The notes beneath the pieces are model-generated. The model searched no databases. It saw only the letters and a list, made by a program, of their open reading frames with translations, and was not told the DNA's origin. Below, piece by piece: positions 27,699 to 39,278 of a stretch of DNA of 64,000 nt. The stretch lies in NCBI RefSeq assembly GCF_002310815.1, contig NZ_CP011032.1, positions 1,838,001 to 1,902,000 of the forward strand, written 5' to 3'. Numbering within the stretch: the first letter of the stretch is position 1; each line of letters starts with the position of its first letter. The DNA is from Pseudoalteromonas tunicata. GTDB lineage: Bacteria; Pseudomonadota; Gammaproteobacteria; Enterobacterales; Alteromonadaceae. The position numbers were made by a program, and so were the translations under genes.

Positions 27699-29471
27699 GT
27701 GAATTATACTGTCCGTGAATTCGATGCTGTTGTAATCGGTGCCGGTGGTGCTGGTATGCGTGCGGCGCTATCAATTTCTGAGTCTGGTAAAACTTGTGCC
27801 TTAATTTCTAAAGTATTTCCTACTCGTTCACACACTGTTTCTGCCCAAGGTGGTATCACAGTTGCTTTGGGTAATTCACACCCAGACAATTGGGAATGGC
27901 ACATGTACGATACAGTTAAAGGTTCTGATTTTATCGGTGACCAAGACGCTATCGAATATATGTGTAAAACAGGCCCTGAAGCGATTACAGAACTAGAAAA
28001 TATGGGTTTACCGTTTTCTCGTTTTGAAAATGGACGTGTTTATCAGCGTCCATTCGGTGGTCAGTCTAAGAATTTTGGTGGTGAGCAAGCGGCTCGTACC
28101 GCTGCTGCTGCTGACCGTACGGGTCACGCTTTGTTACATTGTCTATACCAACAGAATGTTAAGAATAAAACAAACGTTTATTCTGAGTGGTATGCGCTTG
28201 ATTTGGTTAAGAATCAAGACGGTGCGGTTGTCGGTTGTACTGCAATTGAAATCGAAACTGGTGAAGTTGTTTATTTCAAATCTAAAGCTGTTGTTTTAGC
28301 AACTGGTGGTGCCGGCCGTATTTTCGCATCAACAACCAATGCGCACATCAATACTGGTGACGGTGTTGGTATGGCGACGCGTGCTGGTGTAACGCTGCAA
28401 GATATGGAAATGTGGCAATTCCACCCGACAGGTATTGCCGGTGCTGGTGTATTAGTTACTGAAGGTTGTCGTGGTGAAGGTGGTTATCTTTTAAATAAAG
28501 ATGGCGAACGTTTCATGGAGCGTTATGCTCCAAATGCTAAAGATTTAGCTGGTCGTGACGTTGTTGCTCGTTCAATGATGACTGAAATCCGCGAAGGTCG
28601 TGGATGTGACGGCCCTTGGGGTCCACACATTAAGCTAAAACTTGATCATTTAGGTGAAGAAACACTTAACCTTCGTTTACCTGGTGTATGTGATTTATCA
28701 AAAACATTCGCGCATGTCGATCCTGCTAAAGAACCAATTCCAGTAATTCCAACATGTCATTACCAAATGGGTGGCGTACCAACAAATGTAAATGGCCAAG
28801 CGTTAAACATTGACGCAAACGGCAACTCTACAGTTGTTGAAGGGTTATTCGCTGTTGGTGAGATTGCATGTGTATCAGTACATGGTGCAAACCGCTTAGG
28901 CGGTAACTCATTACTTGACCTTGTGGTATTTGGTCGCGCAGCTGGTTTATACCTAGGTAAATATTTAGCTGATAAAGAATTTGGTCGTGAAGCGTCTGAA
29001 TCTGATCTAGAACAGTCTCTGTCTCGTTTAAATCGTTGGGAAACTTCAAAACCTGGTCAAGGTGAAGATCCTGTACAGATCAAGAAAGATCTGCAAATGT
29101 GTATGCAATTAAACTTCTCTGTATTCCGTGAAGGTGAAGCAATGGCGCAAGGTCTAGCTGAGCTTAAAGAAATCCGTGAGCGTTTAAAACATGCCCGTTT
29201 AGATGATAAGTCATCTGATTTTAATACAGCTCGTATTGAGTGTTTAGAGTTAGATAACTTAATGGAAACTGCTTTCTCAACAGCTGTAGCTGCGAACTTC
29301 CGTACTGAATCTCGTGGTGCACATGCCCGTCAAGATTTTACAGAACGTGATGATGAAAACTGGTTATGTCATTCAATTTATAATCCAGTGTCAGAATCAA
29401 TGAGTAAACGTGACGTAAACTTTGCACCTACTTTACGTGAAGCATTCCCACCTAAAGCACGTACTTACTAG
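27699..29471 (+). CDS. sdhA: Succinate dehydrogenase flavoprotein subunit SdhA
   Basis: 590 residues. FAD-containing catalytic subunit. The dinucleotide motif [14 protein letters not shown] lies near 11. The covalent-FAD histidine is in SHTVSAQGG near 46. HPTGIAG (near 245), [15 protein letters not shown] substrate loop ([16 protein letters not shown]) and [19 protein letters not shown] near 395-413 are present. The start is GTG immediately after the sdhD stop, with no gap, suggesting tight coupling. Full length with no missing motif. Confidence 0.98.
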   Translation: MNYTVREFDAVVIGAGGAGMRAALSISESGKTCALISKVFPTRSHTVSAQGGITVALGNSHPDNWEWHMYDTVKGSDFIGDQDAIEYMCKTGPEAITELENMGLPFSRFENGRVYQRPFGGQSKNFGGEQAARTAAAADRTGHALLHCLYQQNVKNKTNVYSEWYALDLVKNQDGAVVGCTAIEIETGEVVYFKSKAVVLATGGAGRIFASTTNAHINTGDGVGMATRAGVTLQDMEMWQFHPTGIAGAGVLVTEGCRGEGGYLLNKDGERFMERYAPNAKDLAGRDVVARSMMTEIREGRGCDGPWGPHIKLKLDHLGEETLNLRLPGVCDLSKTFAHVDPAKEPIPVIPTCHYQMGGVPTNVNGQALNIDANGNSTVVEGLFAVGEIACVSVHGANRLGGNSLLDLVVFGRAAGLYLGKYLADKEFGREASESDLEQSLSRLNRWETSKPGQGEDPVQIKKDLQMCMQLNFSVFREGEAMAQGLAELKEIRERLKHARLDDKSSDFNTARIECLELDNLMETAFSTAVAANFRTESRGAHARQDFTERDDENWLCHSIYNPVSESMSKRDVNFAPTLREAFPPKARTY

Positions 29472-29481
29472 GAGATAAACA

Positions 29482-30198
29482 ATGGCTACGTTAAAATTTT
29501 CTGTTTATCGTTATAATCCTGATATCGATAATGCCCCAAGAATGCAAGATTATACTCTTGAGGCTGAAGAAGGCCGTGACATGATGGTTTTGGATGCTCT
29601 TTTACAATTAAAAGAGCAAGATCCAACATTATCATTCCGTCGTTCTTGTCGTGAAGGTGTTTGTGGTTCTGATGGTTTGAACATGAACGGTAAAAATGGT
29701 CTTGCTTGTATTACACCATTGTCTGAATTGACAAAGGGTAGCAATAAAGCCATCGTTATTCGTCCATTACCTGGTTTGCCTGTTATTCGTGATTTAATTA
29801 TCGATATGACTCAGTTTTTCACTCAATATGAAAAAGTGAAGCCTTATTTAATTAATGATACGCCAGCGGCAGGTGAACGTTACCAATCAGTAGAAGATCG
29901 TGATAAATTAGACGGCCTTTACGAATGTATATTATGTGCATGTTGCTCAACATCATGTCCATCTTTCTGGTGGAACCCTGATAAATTCATTGGTCCAGCA
30001 GGTTTATTACATGCTTATCGCTTCTTAATTGATAGTCGTGATACAGCGACTGAAGAACGTCTAGCTGATTTAGATGATGCCTTCAGTGTTTTCCGTTGTC
30101 ACGGTATCATGAACTGTGTCAGCGTTTGTCCAAAAGGTTTGAATCCAACAAAAGCGATTGGACATATTAAATCTATGCTTTTAAACCGCGCGGTTTAA
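29482..30198 (+). CDS. sdhB: Succinate dehydrogenase iron-sulfur subunit SdhB
   Basis: 238 residues (E. coli 238). It carries all three clusters: the [2Fe-2S] ligands in CREGVCGSDG near 55, closed by the Cys at 75; CILCACCSTSCP near 149; and CHGIMNCVSVCPKG near 206. Transfers electrons from SdhA to quinone. GGAG precedes the ATG. A long hairpin follows before sucA. Confidence 0.98.
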   Translation: MATLKFSVYRYNPDIDNAPRMQDYTLEAEEGRDMMVLDALLQLKEQDPTLSFRRSCREGVCGSDGLNMNGKNGLACITPLSELTKGSNKAIVIRPLPGLPVIRDLIIDMTQFFTQYEKVKPYLINDTPAAGERYQSVEDRDKLDGLYECILCACCSTSCPSFWWNPDKFIGPAGLLHAYRFLIDSRDTATEERLADLDDAFSVFRCHGIMNCVSVCPKGLNPTKAIGHIKSMLLNRAV

Positions 30199-30217
30199 TT
30201 GCTAGTTATTTGGGTTT

Positions 30218-30253
30218 CGCAATAGTTAAATATTGATTTATTTAACTATTGCG
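30218..30253 (+). terminator. Long hairpin between sdhB and sucA
   Basis: 15-bp perfect stem (30218-30232 with 30239-30253) and a 6-base loop, 20 bases after the sdhB stop, followed by CTTTAATTTTATTTT. AU-rich stem, so termination may be partial; it could also protect the 3' end of sdh mRNA. sucA begins 45 bases further on. Confidence 0.6.
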
Positions 30254-30298
30254 CTTTAATTTTATTTTGATTTCTGCGCTAGAGAAAAGGGCATATAA

Positions 30299-33115
30299 AT
30301 GCACGAAGGTGTAATGAAGGCATGGCTAGAGTCTTCTCACTTAAACGGCGGTAACGTTGCTTATGTAGAAGATCTGTACGAATCGTACTTAGACGATGCC
30401 ACTTCTGTATCAGAAGAATGGCGTCAAATGTTCGACCAATTACCAAAGGTAGATGGGGTCGATGTCGAAAGTAAACATTCTGAAATCCGAGCACAATTTG
30501 TTCAGCTTGCAAAAAACAAGCACAGAGAAGTGGCGGTAGTTGGTGGAAATGCCGATGATGCAAAACAAGTTAAGGTATTGCAACTTATCAATGCATTTAG
30601 GTTTCGCGGTCATCAAAACGCTAACTTAGATCCACTTAATTTATGGAAAAGAGAACGAGTCCGCGACTTAGAACTTTCTTACCATGACCTTTCTGAATCA
30701 GATTTTGACCGTGAATTTAATGTCGGTTCATTCGCATCTGCCACAGATACTATGCCTTTGGGTGAACTTTACAGCGCGTTGCAAAAAACTTACTGTGGTT
30801 CGATTGGTGCAGAATATATGCACATTACGTCGACAGAAGAAAAACGTTGGTTACAACAGCGCTTAGAATCAGTTCATTCTAAACCTCGATTTGATAATGA
30901 AACCAAATTACGTATTCTTCATGGTTTAACAGCCGCAGACGGTCTTGAAAAATACCTTGGTGCTAAATTTCCAGGTGCTAAACGCTTCTCTTTGGAAGGT
31001 GGTGATTCTCTTGTTCCAATGCTTAAGGAACTGATCCATCGTGCAGGTGAAAGCGGCCAAGAAGAAGTTGTAATTGGTATGGCCCACCGAGGTCGTTTAA
31101 ATGTTTTAATTAACGTCATGGGTAAAAACCCATCTGAGTTGTTTGATGAGTTCGCGGGTAAAATCAAATCAAGCAGTTCTGGTGATGTTAAGTACCATAT
31201 GGGTTATTCATCTGACTTTACTACCAAAGGTGGTAATGTGCATATGGTGCTTTCGTTTAACCCATCACACTTAGAAATTGTTAACCCAGTTGTTATGGGC
31301 TCAGTACGTGCTCGTTTAGACCGTTTAGGTCGCAATACTGGTTCAAAAGCGTTGCCTATCACTATTCACGGTGACTCAGCCATTGCGGGTCAAGGTGTTG
31401 TGCAAGAAACATTCAATTTATCTCAAACTCGTGCGTTTAGTGTCGGTGGCACAGTTCGAATAGTTGTGAATAATCAAGTTGGTTTTACAACGTCTAAAAA
31501 AGAAGATGTGCGTTCTACAGAGTACTGTACAGATATTGCTAAAATGGTACAGGCGCCAATCTTCCATGTTAACGCGGATGATCCAGAAGCTGTTGCATTA
31601 GTAACACATATCGCGCTTGATTTTAGAAATCAATTTAAGCGTGATGTGGTAATTGATTTAGTATGTTACCGTCGCCACGGCCATAACGAAGCTGATGAGC
31701 CAAGTGCAACTCAGCCATTGATGTATCAAAAAATTAAAAAGCATCCAGTTCCTCGTGAACTATATGCAAAACAGCTTGCTGCCGAAGGTGTTATACCTCT
31801 AGAGGAAAGCTCGCACTTAGCTGATACTTATCGCAATAGTTTAGATGGCGGCACCTGCGTTGTTTCTGAGATAGCGCCAGAAACTAAGCATTCTTCTGAT
31901 TGGGCTAAGTTTGTTGGTCACGATTGGGACACACCTTACGACGCTAAAGTAAACATCGATAAACTCAAAGAGCTTGCTGTTAAAATCGCAACTATTCCAG
32001 AAGGTCATAAAGCACAATCTCGAGTCCAAAAAATTTACGATGACCGTAAATTGATGGCTGTAGGGGAAAAACCGCTTGATTGGGGTATGGCTGAAACACT
32101 AGCATATGCAACTTTGGTTGACACTGGTACAGAAATCCGTATGACAGGTCAAGATTCAGGTCGTGGTACTTTCTTCCATCGTCATGCTGTTGTTCATAAT
32201 CAGAAAGATGCTACAACTTACCTGCCACTGCAAAATATCAGTGAAAACCAAGGTATGTTTGAAGTATACGACTCTGTGTTGTCTGAAGAAGCGGTGCTTG
32301 CGTTTGAATATGGTTATGCTACGGCAGAGCCAACTACGTTAGTTCTTTGGGAAGCCCAATTTGGTGACTTCGCAAATGGTGCACAAGTAGTATTTGACCA
32401 ATTCTTAAGTTCTGGTGAGCAAAAGTGGGGTCGTTTATGTGGCTTAACTGTCATGTTACCGCATGGCTACGAAGGTCAAGGCCCTGAGCATAGTTCAGCG
32501 CGTCTTGAGCGTTTCTTACAACTTTGTGCTGATCACAATATGCAAGTATGTGTTCCTTCGACACCCGCACAAGTGTATGCAATGCTGCGTCGTCAGCAGG
32601 TACGTCCACTACGCCGTCCATTAATCGTAATGACACCAAAATCATTATTACGTCATCCACTTGCTGTGTCTTCTTTAGAAGAGTTAGCTGATGGTACATT
32701 CCAAAATATCATCGGTGAAATTGATGATATTAAAGCTGAGAATGTCGATCGTGTGGTTTTCTGTAGTGGTAAAGTGTACTACGAATTATTACAAGAACGC
32801 CGTGCTAAAGAATTAAACAATGTTGCAATCGTACGTGTTGAGCAGCTTTATCCGTTCCCTCACAAAGAAATGACGGATTTAATGGCAAATTACCAACATG
32901 TAAAAGAGTTTGTTTGGTGTCAAGAAGAGCCACAAAATCAAGGTGCTTGGTATTGTTCTCAACATCATTTTGTTGATGCAATTCCAGCAGGCGCAAAACT
33001 ATCATACGCAGGTCGTAAAGCATCCGCTTCACCAGCATGTGGTTATATGTCTGTTCATACCGCAGAGCAAAATGCACTCATCGCTGCGGCGCTCAATATC
33101 GACACAAAGGGATAA
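30299..33115 (+). CDS. sucA: 2-oxoglutarate dehydrogenase E1 component
   Basis: 938 residues (E. coli 933). Thiamine-diphosphate enzyme decarboxylating 2-oxoglutarate. The N-terminal segment ([24 protein letters not shown]) is the complex-binding region. The first catalytic part has [11 protein letters not shown] near 261 and the [14 protein letters not shown] / NNQVGFTTS thiamine-site region near 358-395. The C-terminal transketolase-like part has [14 protein letters not shown] near 682 and [21 protein letters not shown] near 722. It sits 2 bases before sucB. Confidence 0.98.
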   Translation: MHEGVMKAWLESSHLNGGNVAYVEDLYESYLDDATSVSEEWRQMFDQLPKVDGVDVESKHSEIRAQFVQLAKNKHREVAVVGGNADDAKQVKVLQLINAFRFRGHQNANLDPLNLWKRERVRDLELSYHDLSESDFDREFNVGSFASATDTMPLGELYSALQKTYCGSIGAEYMHITSTEEKRWLQQRLESVHSKPRFDNETKLRILHGLTAADGLEKYLGAKFPGAKRFSLEGGDSLVPMLKELIHRAGESGQEEVVIGMAHRGRLNVLINVMGKNPSELFDEFAGKIKSSSSGDVKYHMGYSSDFTTKGGNVHMVLSFNPSHLEIVNPVVMGSVRARLDRLGRNTGSKALPITIHGDSAIAGQGVVQETFNLSQTRAFSVGGTVRIVVNNQVGFTTSKKEDVRSTEYCTDIAKMVQAPIFHVNADDPEAVALVTHIALDFRNQFKRDVVIDLVCYRRHGHNEADEPSATQPLMYQKIKKHPVPRELYAKQLAAEGVIPLEESSHLADTYRNSLDGGTCVVSEIAPETKHSSDWAKFVGHDWDTPYDAKVNIDKLKELAVKIATIPEGHKAQSRVQKIYDDRKLMAVGEKPLDWGMAETLAYATLVDTGTEIRMTGQDSGRGTFFHRHAVVHNQKDATTYLPLQNISENQGMFEVYDSVLSEEAVLAFEYGYATAEPTTLVLWEAQFGDFANGAQVVFDQFLSSGEQKWGRLCGLTVMLPHGYEGQGPEHSSARLERFLQLCADHNMQVCVPSTPAQVYAMLRRQQVRPLRRPLIVMTPKSLLRHPLAVSSLEELADGTFQNIIGEIDDIKAENVDRVVFCSGKVYYELLQERRAKELNNVAIVRVEQLYPFPHKEMTDLMANYQHVKEFVWCQEEPQNQGAWYCSQHHFVDAIPAGAKLSYAGRKASASPACGYMSVHTAEQNALIAAALNIDTKG

Positions 33116-33117
33116 AG

Positions 33118-34608
33118 ATGACTATCGAAATCAAAGTACCTGTACTTCCAGAATCAGTTGCAGATGCAACAATTGCCACATGGCATGTCAGTGTTGGTGA
33201 TAAAGTTAGCCGAGATCAAAACTTGGTTGATATTGAAACAGACAAAGTAGTTTTAGAAGTTGTTGCACCACAAGACGGTGTAGTTACTTCAATTTCTCAA
33301 CAAGAAGGTGCGACAGTTTTAGGTCAGCAAGTTATTGCGCTTATCGGCGCAAGTGACGCGACTGCTGTTGCACAAGAACAAACAGCCGCGCCTGTGGCTC
33401 AGGCGCCAGTATCAGAAGGTAATGCAGTGGATATTCTAGTTCCAGTTCTTCCAGAATCAGTAGCAGACGCTACCATCGCAACTTGGCATGTAAAACCAGG
33501 TGAAGCAGTTAGCCGTGATCAAAATTTAGTTGATATCGAGACAGATAAAGTAGTACTTGAAGTGGTTGCTCCTGCCGATGGCGTAATGGGTGAACAACTT
33601 CATGGCGAAGGTGAAACTGTACTTGGTCAACAGTTAATTGGTAAGTTACTTGCTGGTGCGACTGCTTCAGCAACGCCAGCTGCAGCGCCTGCACCAAGTG
33701 CCGCTCCTGCAGCTGCTGCGAGCGATGATAGTGCTTCAGATGTATTAACTCCTTCAGTACGTCGTTTAATCGCGGAAAAAGGCCTTGATGCAAGCAAAAT
33801 CAAAGGTACTGGTAAAGGTGGCCGTGTGACTAAAGAAGACGTTGATGCATTCTTAAAAGCGCCAGCGGCAACTTCAGCGCCAGTGGCAACACCGGCAGCA
33901 CTTGCAGGTCGTACACAAAAACGTGTACCTATGACACGCTTACGTAAAACAATTGCAAATCGTTTACTAGAAGCAAAAAATTCAACTGCTATGCTTACTA
34001 CATTTAATGAAGTAAACATGAAACCTATCATGGATCTTCGTAAGCAGTATCAAGATGTATTTGAAAAGCGTCACGGTATTCGTTTAGGCTTTATGTCTTT
34101 TTATGTTAAAGCGGTTACTGAAGCATTAAAACGCTTCCCAGATGTTAATGCTTCAATTGATGGTGATGATATTGTTTATCACAACTATTTTGATATCAGC
34201 ATCGCTGTTTCTACTCCACGTGGCTTAGTCACTCCAGTATTACGTGATTGTGACAAACTTTCAGTTGCTGAAATTGAACAAGGTATTCGTGATTTAGCAA
34301 TCAAAGGTCGTGACGGTAAGCTTACGATGGACGACATGACTGGCGGTAACTTCACTATTACTAATGGTGGCGTATTTGGTTCGTTGTTATCAACACCAAT
34401 TATCAATTTGCCACAGTCTTCTATCTTAGGTATGCATAAAATCCAAGATCGCCCAATGGCTGTTAATGGTAAAGTTGAAATACTTCCGATGATGTATTTG
34501 GCACTTTCTTATGATCATCGTCAAATCGATGGTAAAGAATCAGTTGGTTTCTTAGTAACAATTAAAGAGTTGTTAGAAGATCCAACACGTCTATTACTTG
34601 ATGTGTAA
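33118..34608 (+). CDS. sucB: 2-oxoglutarate dehydrogenase E2 (dihydrolipoyl succinyltransferase) with two lipoyl domains
   Basis: 496 residues from the ATG at 33118, 2 bases after sucA; an upstream in-frame start inside sucA would add a non-homologous tail and is rejected. Two lipoyl domains are present, with [18 protein letters not shown] at 7-24 and 108-125 and target lysines in ETDKVVLEV at Lys43 and Lys144. An Ala/Pro linker, an E3-binding domain ([32 protein letters not shown], split over about 211-242) and the acyltransferase core with YDHRQIDG near 466 follow. E. coli SucB (405 residues) has only one lipoyl domain. Confidence 0.97.
   Translation: MTIEIKVPVLPESVADATIATWHVSVGDKVSRDQNLVDIETDKVVLEVVAPQDGVVTSISQQEGATVLGQQVIALIGASDATAVAQEQTAAPVAQAPVSEGNAVDILVPVLPESVADATIATWHVKPGEAVSRDQNLVDIETDKVVLEVVAPADGVMGEQLHGEGETVLGQQLIGKLLAGATASATPAAAPAPSAAPAAAASDDSASDVLTPSVRRLIAEKGLDASKIKGTGKGGRVTKEDVDAFLKAPAATSAPVATPAALAGRTQKRVPMTRLRKTIANRLLEAKNSTAMLTTFNEVNMKPIMDLRKQYQDVFEKRHGIRLGFMSFYVKAVTEALKRFPDVNASIDGDDIVYHNYFDISIAVSTPRGLVTPVLRDCDKLSVAEIEQGIRDLAIKGRDGKLTMDDMTGGNFTITNGGVFGSLLSTPIINLPQSSILGMHKIQDRPMAVNGKVEILPMMYLALSYDHRQIDGKESVGFLVTIKELLEDPTRLLLDV
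33136..33282 (+). repeat. First copy of duplicated lipoyl-domain segment in sucB
   Basis: The 147-base stretch encoding residues 7-55 is repeated at 33439-33585. The two protein copies are nearly identical, but many third codon positions differ, so the duplication is not recent. Confidence 0.85.
33439..33585 (+). repeat. Second copy of duplicated lipoyl-domain segment in sucB
   Basis: Partner of 33136-33282, offset by 303 bases (101 codons), in frame. Confidence 0.85.
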
Positions 34609-34628
34609 TAGAATTTGATTATAAAACA

Positions 34629-34657
34629 AGCTGTGATACCTATTCACGGCTTTTTTT
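34629..34657 (+). terminator. Intrinsic terminator between sucB and sucC
   Basis: Stem AGCTGTGA / TCACGGCT (one T-G wobble), 7-base loop, then seven T. Located 21 bases after the sucB stop, within a gap of 175 bases. It suggests that sucCD transcription is partly independent of sucAB. Confidence 0.75.
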
Positions 34658-34702
34658 ATGACTGTTTGCGGGTAAGGTGTTTCATTGTAACACTTGCAGA
34701 TC

Positions 34703-34708
34703 TATACT
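34703..34708 (+). promoter_or_regulatory. Candidate -10 box for sucCD
   Basis: TATACT about 75 bases before the sucC ATG and downstream of the sucB terminator. The -35 region (around 34680-34686) is a poor match, so this is a suggestion only. Confidence 0.3.
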
Positions 34709-34783
34709 ACCTGCGCAATTTGGGATGGTTGATTATTAGTTTAATAATTAGCCCTTTTAGTAAAAAACATTGGATAAAACATC

Positions 34784-35950
34784 ATGAATTTGCATGAGTA
34801 TCAGGCAAAACAACTGTTTGCCGAATATGGTTTACCTGTATCTGAGGGTTTCGCTTGTGACACTCCTCAAGAAGCTGCTGAAGCTGCTGATAAAATCGGC
34901 GGAAATATGTGGGTTGTTAAAACTCAAGTTCACGCAGGCGGACGTGGTAAAGCTGGCGGTGTAAAGCTAGTTAAGACTAAAGAAGAAATCAAAGAGTTTG
35001 CACAGCACTGGTTAGGTAAAAACCTAGTTACTTACCAAACTGATGCTAATGGCCAACCAGTTTCTAAAATCTTAGTAGAAAGCTGTACTGATATCGCGAA
35101 TGAATTATATCTTGGCGCTGTTGTAGACCGTGGTTCACGTAAAGTTGTGTTCATGGCCTCTACTGAAGGTGGTGTTGAGATTGAGAAAGTTGCTGAAGAA
35201 ACTCCAGAGTTAATTCATAAAGCTATTATCGATCCATTAGTAGGCCCACAAGCTTACCAAGCGCGCGAGTTAGGTTTTAAACTTGGTTTAAACCCAGATC
35301 AAATGAAACAATTTACTAAGATCTTCATGGGTCTTGCTAAAATGTTCAACGATTTTGACTTTGCATTATTAGAAATCAACCCATTAGTAATCACTGAGCA
35401 AGGTAACTTACATTGTTTAGATGGTAAAATTGGTGTGGATGGTAATGCGTTATATCGTCAACCAAAAATCCGTGCAATGCGCGATCCTTCTCAAGAAGAT
35501 GAGCGTGAAGCACAAGCTGCACAATGGGAACTTAACTACGTTGCATTAGATGGCAATGTTGGTTGTATGGTTAACGGTGCTGGTCTTGCAATGGGTACTA
35601 TGGACATTGTAAATCTTCACGGTGGAAAACCAGCTAACTTCCTAGATGTTGGCGGCGGCGCAACTAAAGAACGTGTTGCTGAAGCATTCAAAATTATCCT
35701 TTCTGACTCTAATGTTAAAGCTGTTTTAGTTAACATTTTTGGTGGTATCGTTCGTTGTGACATGATTGCCGAAGGTATCATTGGTGCAGTGAAAGAAGTG
35801 GGCGTTACAATTCCAGTAGTTGTTCGTTTAGAAGGTACTAACGCTGAATTAGGCCGTCAAGTATTAGCAAACTCTGGTTTAGATATCATTGCTGCTGAAT
35901 CATTAACTGATGCTGCTGAAAAAGTAGTTGCTGCTGCGGAGAGCAAATAA
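34784..35950 (+). CDS. sucC: Succinyl-CoA synthetase beta subunit (ADP-forming)
   Basis: 388 residues, as in E. coli. The opening [19 protein letters not shown] is the family start. The ATP-grasp part has [17 protein letters not shown] near 46-62; LEINPLVIT near 196 and [11 protein letters not shown] near 264 belong to the nucleotide and CoA-ligase regions. Makes ATP from succinyl-CoA with SucD. The stop overlaps the sucD start by one base (TAATG). Confidence 0.98.
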   Translation: MNLHEYQAKQLFAEYGLPVSEGFACDTPQEAAEAADKIGGNMWVVKTQVHAGGRGKAGGVKLVKTKEEIKEFAQHWLGKNLVTYQTDANGQPVSKILVESCTDIANELYLGAVVDRGSRKVVFMASTEGGVEIEKVAEETPELIHKAIIDPLVGPQAYQARELGFKLGLNPDQMKQFTKIFMGLAKMFNDFDFALLEINPLVITEQGNLHCLDGKIGVDGNALYRQPKIRAMRDPSQEDEREAQAAQWELNYVALDGNVGCMVNGAGLAMGTMDIVNLHGGKPANFLDVGGGATKERVAEAFKIILSDSNVKAVLVNIFGGIVRCDMIAEGIIGAVKEVGVTIPVVVRLEGTNAELGRQVLANSGLDIIAAESLTDAAEKVVAAAESK

Positions 35951-36822
35951 TGTCTGTATTAATTAATAAAGATACTAAAGTAATTTGCCAAGGTTTTACT
36001 GGCGGTCAAGGTACTTTTCACTCTGAGCAAGCAATTGCTTATGGTACACAAATGGTTGGTGGTGTAAGCCCTGGTAAAGGCGGTCAAACGCATTTAGGTT
36101 TACCAGTGTTTAACACGGTACGTGATGCTGTTGATGCTACAGGCGCAACTGCTTCTGTGATTTATGTTCCAGCACCATTTTGTAAAGATGCTATCTTAGA
36201 AGCAATCGATGCAGGTATTGAACTAATCGTTTGTATCACAGAAGGTATTCCTACTTTAGATATGGTTGACGTGAAAGTTAAACTTGAGCAGACAGGCGTT
36301 CGCATGATCGGCCCTAACTGCCCAGGTGTAATCACACCAGGCGAAACTAAAATCGGTATCATGCCTGGTCATATCCATTTACCAGGTAAAGTAGGTATTG
36401 TTTCACGTTCAGGTACTCTAACGTACGAAGCCGTTAAACAAACTACAGATTATGGTTTTGGCCAGTCAACATGTGTTGGTATCGGTGGTGATCCAATCCC
36501 AGGTACAAACTTCATTGACGTATTAAAATTATTCCAAGAAGATCCACAAACTGAAGCAATCGTAATGATCGGTGAAATCGGTGGTACAGCAGAAGAAGAA
36601 GCTGCTGAATACATCAAAGCACACGTTACAAAACCAGTTGTATCTTACATTGCTGGTGTTACTGCACCAGAAGGTAAGCGTATGGGTCATGCTGGTGCAA
36701 TCATCGCTGGCGGTAAAGGTACAGCAGTTGAGAAATTTGCAGCGCTAGAAGCTGCAGGTGTTAAAACTGTTCGTTCACTTGCTGACATCGGTAAAGCACT
36801 TAAAGAGAAAACAGGCTGGTAA
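35950..36822 (+). CDS. sucD: Succinyl-CoA synthetase alpha subunit
   Basis: 290 residues. The CoA-binding N-terminal domain has [15 protein letters not shown] near 16 and [27 protein letters not shown] near 120 and the phosphohistidine region [15 protein letters not shown] near 245 are present. Translationally coupled to sucC by a one-base overlap. Closes the sdh-suc cluster. No lpd gene follows. Confidence 0.98.
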   Translation: MSVLINKDTKVICQGFTGGQGTFHSEQAIAYGTQMVGGVSPGKGGQTHLGLPVFNTVRDAVDATGATASVIYVPAPFCKDAILEAIDAGIELIVCITEGIPTLDMVDVKVKLEQTGVRMIGPNCPGVITPGETKIGIMPGHIHLPGKVGIVSRSGTLTYEAVKQTTDYGFGQSTCVGIGGDPIPGTNFIDVLKLFQEDPQTEAIVMIGEIGGTAEEEAAEYIKAHVTKPVVSYIAGVTAPEGKRMGHAGAIIAGGKGTAVEKFAALEAAGVKTVRSLADIGKALKEKTGW

Positions 36823-36838
36823 TCAGTTTGTTTTATCT

Positions 36839-36868
36839 AAAAAAAGGCTACTAACGTAGCCTTTTTTA
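36839..36868 (+). terminator. Terminator of sucCD
   Basis: 11-bp stem AAAAAGGCTAC / GTAGCCTTTTT with loop TAAC and following T residues, starting 19 bases after the sucD stop. Confidence 0.92.
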
Positions 36869-36986
36869 TTGAGTCAAGTTATACAAATATCTCTGTAATT
36901 ATGTGATTAAACCTGTTCGAAACCTTTTAGATTTGCAATAATGGCGCAGTATTTTTTTTGCAAAACACTCAGAGGAAACTTATTCC

Positions 36987-38642
36987 ATGGCGGAAATTGA
37001 ACATCGCCCAAGCAACTTTATTCGTACTATTATCGATAAAGATCTCGCATCAGGAAAACACACTAGCACATATACTCGTTTTCCACCTGAACCAAATGGC
37101 TACCTTCATATTGGTCATGCAAAATCAATTTGTTTAAACTTTGGTATTGCACAAGATTACCAGGGTAAATGTAATTTACGTTTTGATGATACTAACCCAG
37201 AAAAAGAAGATATCGACTTTGTAAATTCAATTCAAGAAGATGTAAAGTGGTTAGGTTTTCAGTGGGATGGCGACATTCAGTATTCATCAAACTACTTCGA
37301 CAAACTGTATGGCTATGCAGTTGAGTTAATCACTAAAGGCCTTGCGTATGTTTGTTTTTTAACACCAGAGCAGGCACGAGAGTATCGCGGTACGTTAACC
37401 GAGCCGGGTAAAAACAGTCCTTATCGTGATACAAGTGTTGAAGAAAACTTAGCTTTATTTGCAAAAATGAAAGAAGGCGGTTTTAAAGAGGGTGAGTGTG
37501 TTTTACGTGCCAAAATTGATATGGCCAGCTCATTCATGGTATTGCGTGACCCAATTATTTATCGTATTCGTTTTGCTCACCATCACCAAACCGGTGATAA
37601 ATGGTGTATTTACCCAATGTACGATTTCACGCATTGTATTTCTGATGCGCTTGAAGGGATCACTCATTCACTGTGTACATTAGAATTCCAGGATAACCGT
37701 CGTTTATATGATTGGGTACTTGATAATATTTCTATCGATTGTCACCCACAGCAAATTGAGTTTTCTCGTTTAAATCTTGAATATACTTTGATGTCAAAAC
37801 GTAAACTACAAAGTTTAGTTGAAGATAAGCATGTTGATGGTTGGGACGACCCGCGTATGCCAACCATTGCTGGTCTTCGTCGTCGTGGTTATCCAGCTTC
37901 TTCATTACGTGAATTTAGTAAACGTATTGGTATTACTAAGCAAGAAAACATGGTCGAAATGGGCATGTTAGAAGCGTGTGTTCGTGAAGATTTAAATGAA
38001 TCTGCTGGTCGTGCGATGGCTGTTCTTAATCCAGTGAAAGTTGTGATTGAGAATTACCCTGCTGATCAAGTCGAAATGCTGACAGCAGCGAATCATCCAA
38101 ATAAAGAAGAGATGGGTCATCGTGAACTACCGTTTACTCAAACGCTTTTTATTGAAGCTGATGATTTTAAAGTTGAAGCTAATAAACAATTTAAACGTTT
38201 AGTCTTGGGTAAAGAAGTTCGTTTACGTAATGCTTATGTAATAAAAGCAGAGCGAATCGAACAAGATGAGCAGGGAAATATTACAACAATTTTCTGTAGT
38301 TACGATCCTGAGACTTTAGGTAAAAATCCAGCTGATGGCCGTAAGGTTAAAGGCGTGATCCATTGGGTGTCTGCAAGTCATGGTATAAACGCAGAAGTTC
38401 GATTATATGATCGCTTGTTTAACGTGCCAAACCCAGCAACTGCTGAAGATTATGCGACAGTTATTAATCCTAGCTCTTTAGTAATTGTGAAAAATGCAGT
38501 ACTTGAGCCTTCTTTAGCACTGGCAGCTAAAGAGCAATCGTATCAATTTGAACGTACAGGTTATTTCTGTCGTGATAATAAATCTGATGAGTTGGTTTTC
38601 AACCAAACAGTTGGATTACGTGATACGTGGGAAAATAATTGA
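36987..38642 (+). CDS. glnS: Glutaminyl-tRNA synthetase
   Basis: 551 residues (E. coli 554). Class I synthetase with the HIGH motif in [16 protein letters not shown] near 33-48 and the KMSKS-equivalent LMSKRKL near 270. DDTNPEKED near 69 and the C-terminal anticodon-binding beta-barrels (about 340-550) are present. AGAGGAA precedes the ATG. Single-gene unit between terminators; no clear promoter in 36869-36986 although TTCGAA-17-TAATGG around 36917-36945 is a weak candidate. Confidence 0.98.
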   Translation: MAEIEHRPSNFIRTIIDKDLASGKHTSTYTRFPPEPNGYLHIGHAKSICLNFGIAQDYQGKCNLRFDDTNPEKEDIDFVNSIQEDVKWLGFQWDGDIQYSSNYFDKLYGYAVELITKGLAYVCFLTPEQAREYRGTLTEPGKNSPYRDTSVEENLALFAKMKEGGFKEGECVLRAKIDMASSFMVLRDPIIYRIRFAHHHQTGDKWCIYPMYDFTHCISDALEGITHSLCTLEFQDNRRLYDWVLDNISIDCHPQQIEFSRLNLEYTLMSKRKLQSLVEDKHVDGWDDPRMPTIAGLRRRGYPASSLREFSKRIGITKQENMVEMGMLEACVREDLNESAGRAMAVLNPVKVVIENYPADQVEMLTAANHPNKEEMGHRELPFTQTLFIEADDFKVEANKQFKRLVLGKEVRLRNAYVIKAERIEQDEQGNITTIFCSYDPETLGKNPADGRKVKGVIHWVSASHGINAEVRLYDRLFNVPNPATAEDYATVINPSSLVIVKNAVLEPSLALAAKEQSYQFERTGYFCRDNKSDELVFNQTVGLRDTWENN

Positions 38643-38674
38643 TAAGACGAGTGTCTTATTAATTACCTTAAACT

Positions 38675-38702
38675 AAAAAAGCTCCTAAAAGGAGCTTTTT
38701 TA
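38675..38702. terminator. Bidirectional terminator between glnS and fur
   Basis: Perfect stem AAAAAAGCTCC / GGAGCTTTTTT with a 5-base loop, lying between the convergent glnS and fur stops with A and T tracts on the two flanks. It should stop transcription from both sides. Confidence 0.9.
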
Positions 38703-38715
38703 ATCAGTAAAATAA

Positions 38716-39159
38716 TTAACTATTACTGTCAGAGAAGGCTTTACACGCTGCAGTATCTTCACATTCGCCATAAAGATACAAAGAATGATTGGTAAGTTTT
38801 ATACCATTGGTCGAAGCAATTTCAATTTGACGACTTTCAATTAGATCATCTTCAAACTCAACCACTTTACCACATTTTAAACATACTAAATGATCGTGGT
38901 GGGTAATACCCGATAATTCAAAAACTGATTTACCGCCTTCAAAATGATGGCGTGATACTATACCCGCATCATCAAATTGGTTTAATACTCGATAAACGGT
39001 AGCAAGACCAATCTCTTCACCTTTCTCTAGTAAAACTTTGTAAACATCTTCTGCACTAATGTGTTGGTTTTCTGGTAGTTGCAGAATTTCCAAAATTTTA
39101 ATACGCGGTAATGTTACCTTTAGTCCGGCTTTTTTTAACTCTAAGTTATGATCTGACAT
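38716..39159 (-). CDS. fur: Ferric uptake regulator Fur
   Basis: 147 residues (E. coli 148). Winged-helix DNA-binding part with LKKAGLKVTLPRIKIL (8-23) and GLATVYRVLNQFDDAGIV near 53-70. The metal-binding part has HHDHLVCLKCGKVVEF near 88-103, and a second C-x4-C pair (CEDTAAC) lies near the end. Represses iron-uptake genes with Fe2+. Lies downstream of fldA, separated by 119 bases with an fldA terminator. I see no Fur box in its own leader and no uof-like upstream reading frame. Confidence 0.97.
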   Translation of the reverse strand: MSDHNLELKKAGLKVTLPRIKILEILQLPENQHISAEDVYKVLLEKGEEIGLATVYRVLNQFDDAGIVSRHHFEGGKSVFELSGITHHDHLVCLKCGKVVEFEDDLIESRQIEIASTNGIKLTNHSLYLYGECEDTAACKAFSDSNS

Positions 39160-39242
39160 TAATTCCGTTCTCGATTCAGGTTATGGCAGCAAAATAAACT
39201 AGTTGTTACACGACGACAAACTATTACTGCAAAATAAAATGG

Positions 39243-39268
39243 AAGCAAACTAACAAGTTAGTTTGCTT
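39243..39268 (-). terminator. Terminator-like hairpin between fldA and fur
   Basis: 12-base arms (39243-39254 and 39257-39268), perfectly complementary with a 2-base centre (so a 4-base loop in practice), 10 bases past the fldA stop. On the minus strand it is followed by a T-rich stretch. It implies fur has its own promoter in about 39160-39242. Confidence 0.65.
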
Positions 39269-39278
39269 TAATCTACTG

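Noticed and set aside
33037..33117. Upstream in-frame extension of sucB overlapping the end of sucA
   Set aside because: The extra 27 residues are unlike any lipoyl-domain start, and the ATG at 33118 gives the conserved N-terminus [13 protein letters not shown].
34615..34797. 60-codon open frame between sucB and sucC
   Set aside because: It runs through the sucB terminator, has no ribosome-binding site and a composition unlike a protein; it is chance.
39160..39278. Search for a uof-like leader peptide and a Fur autoregulation box before fur
   Set aside because: No ATG-started frame and no convincing 19-bp Fur box were found on the minus strand.
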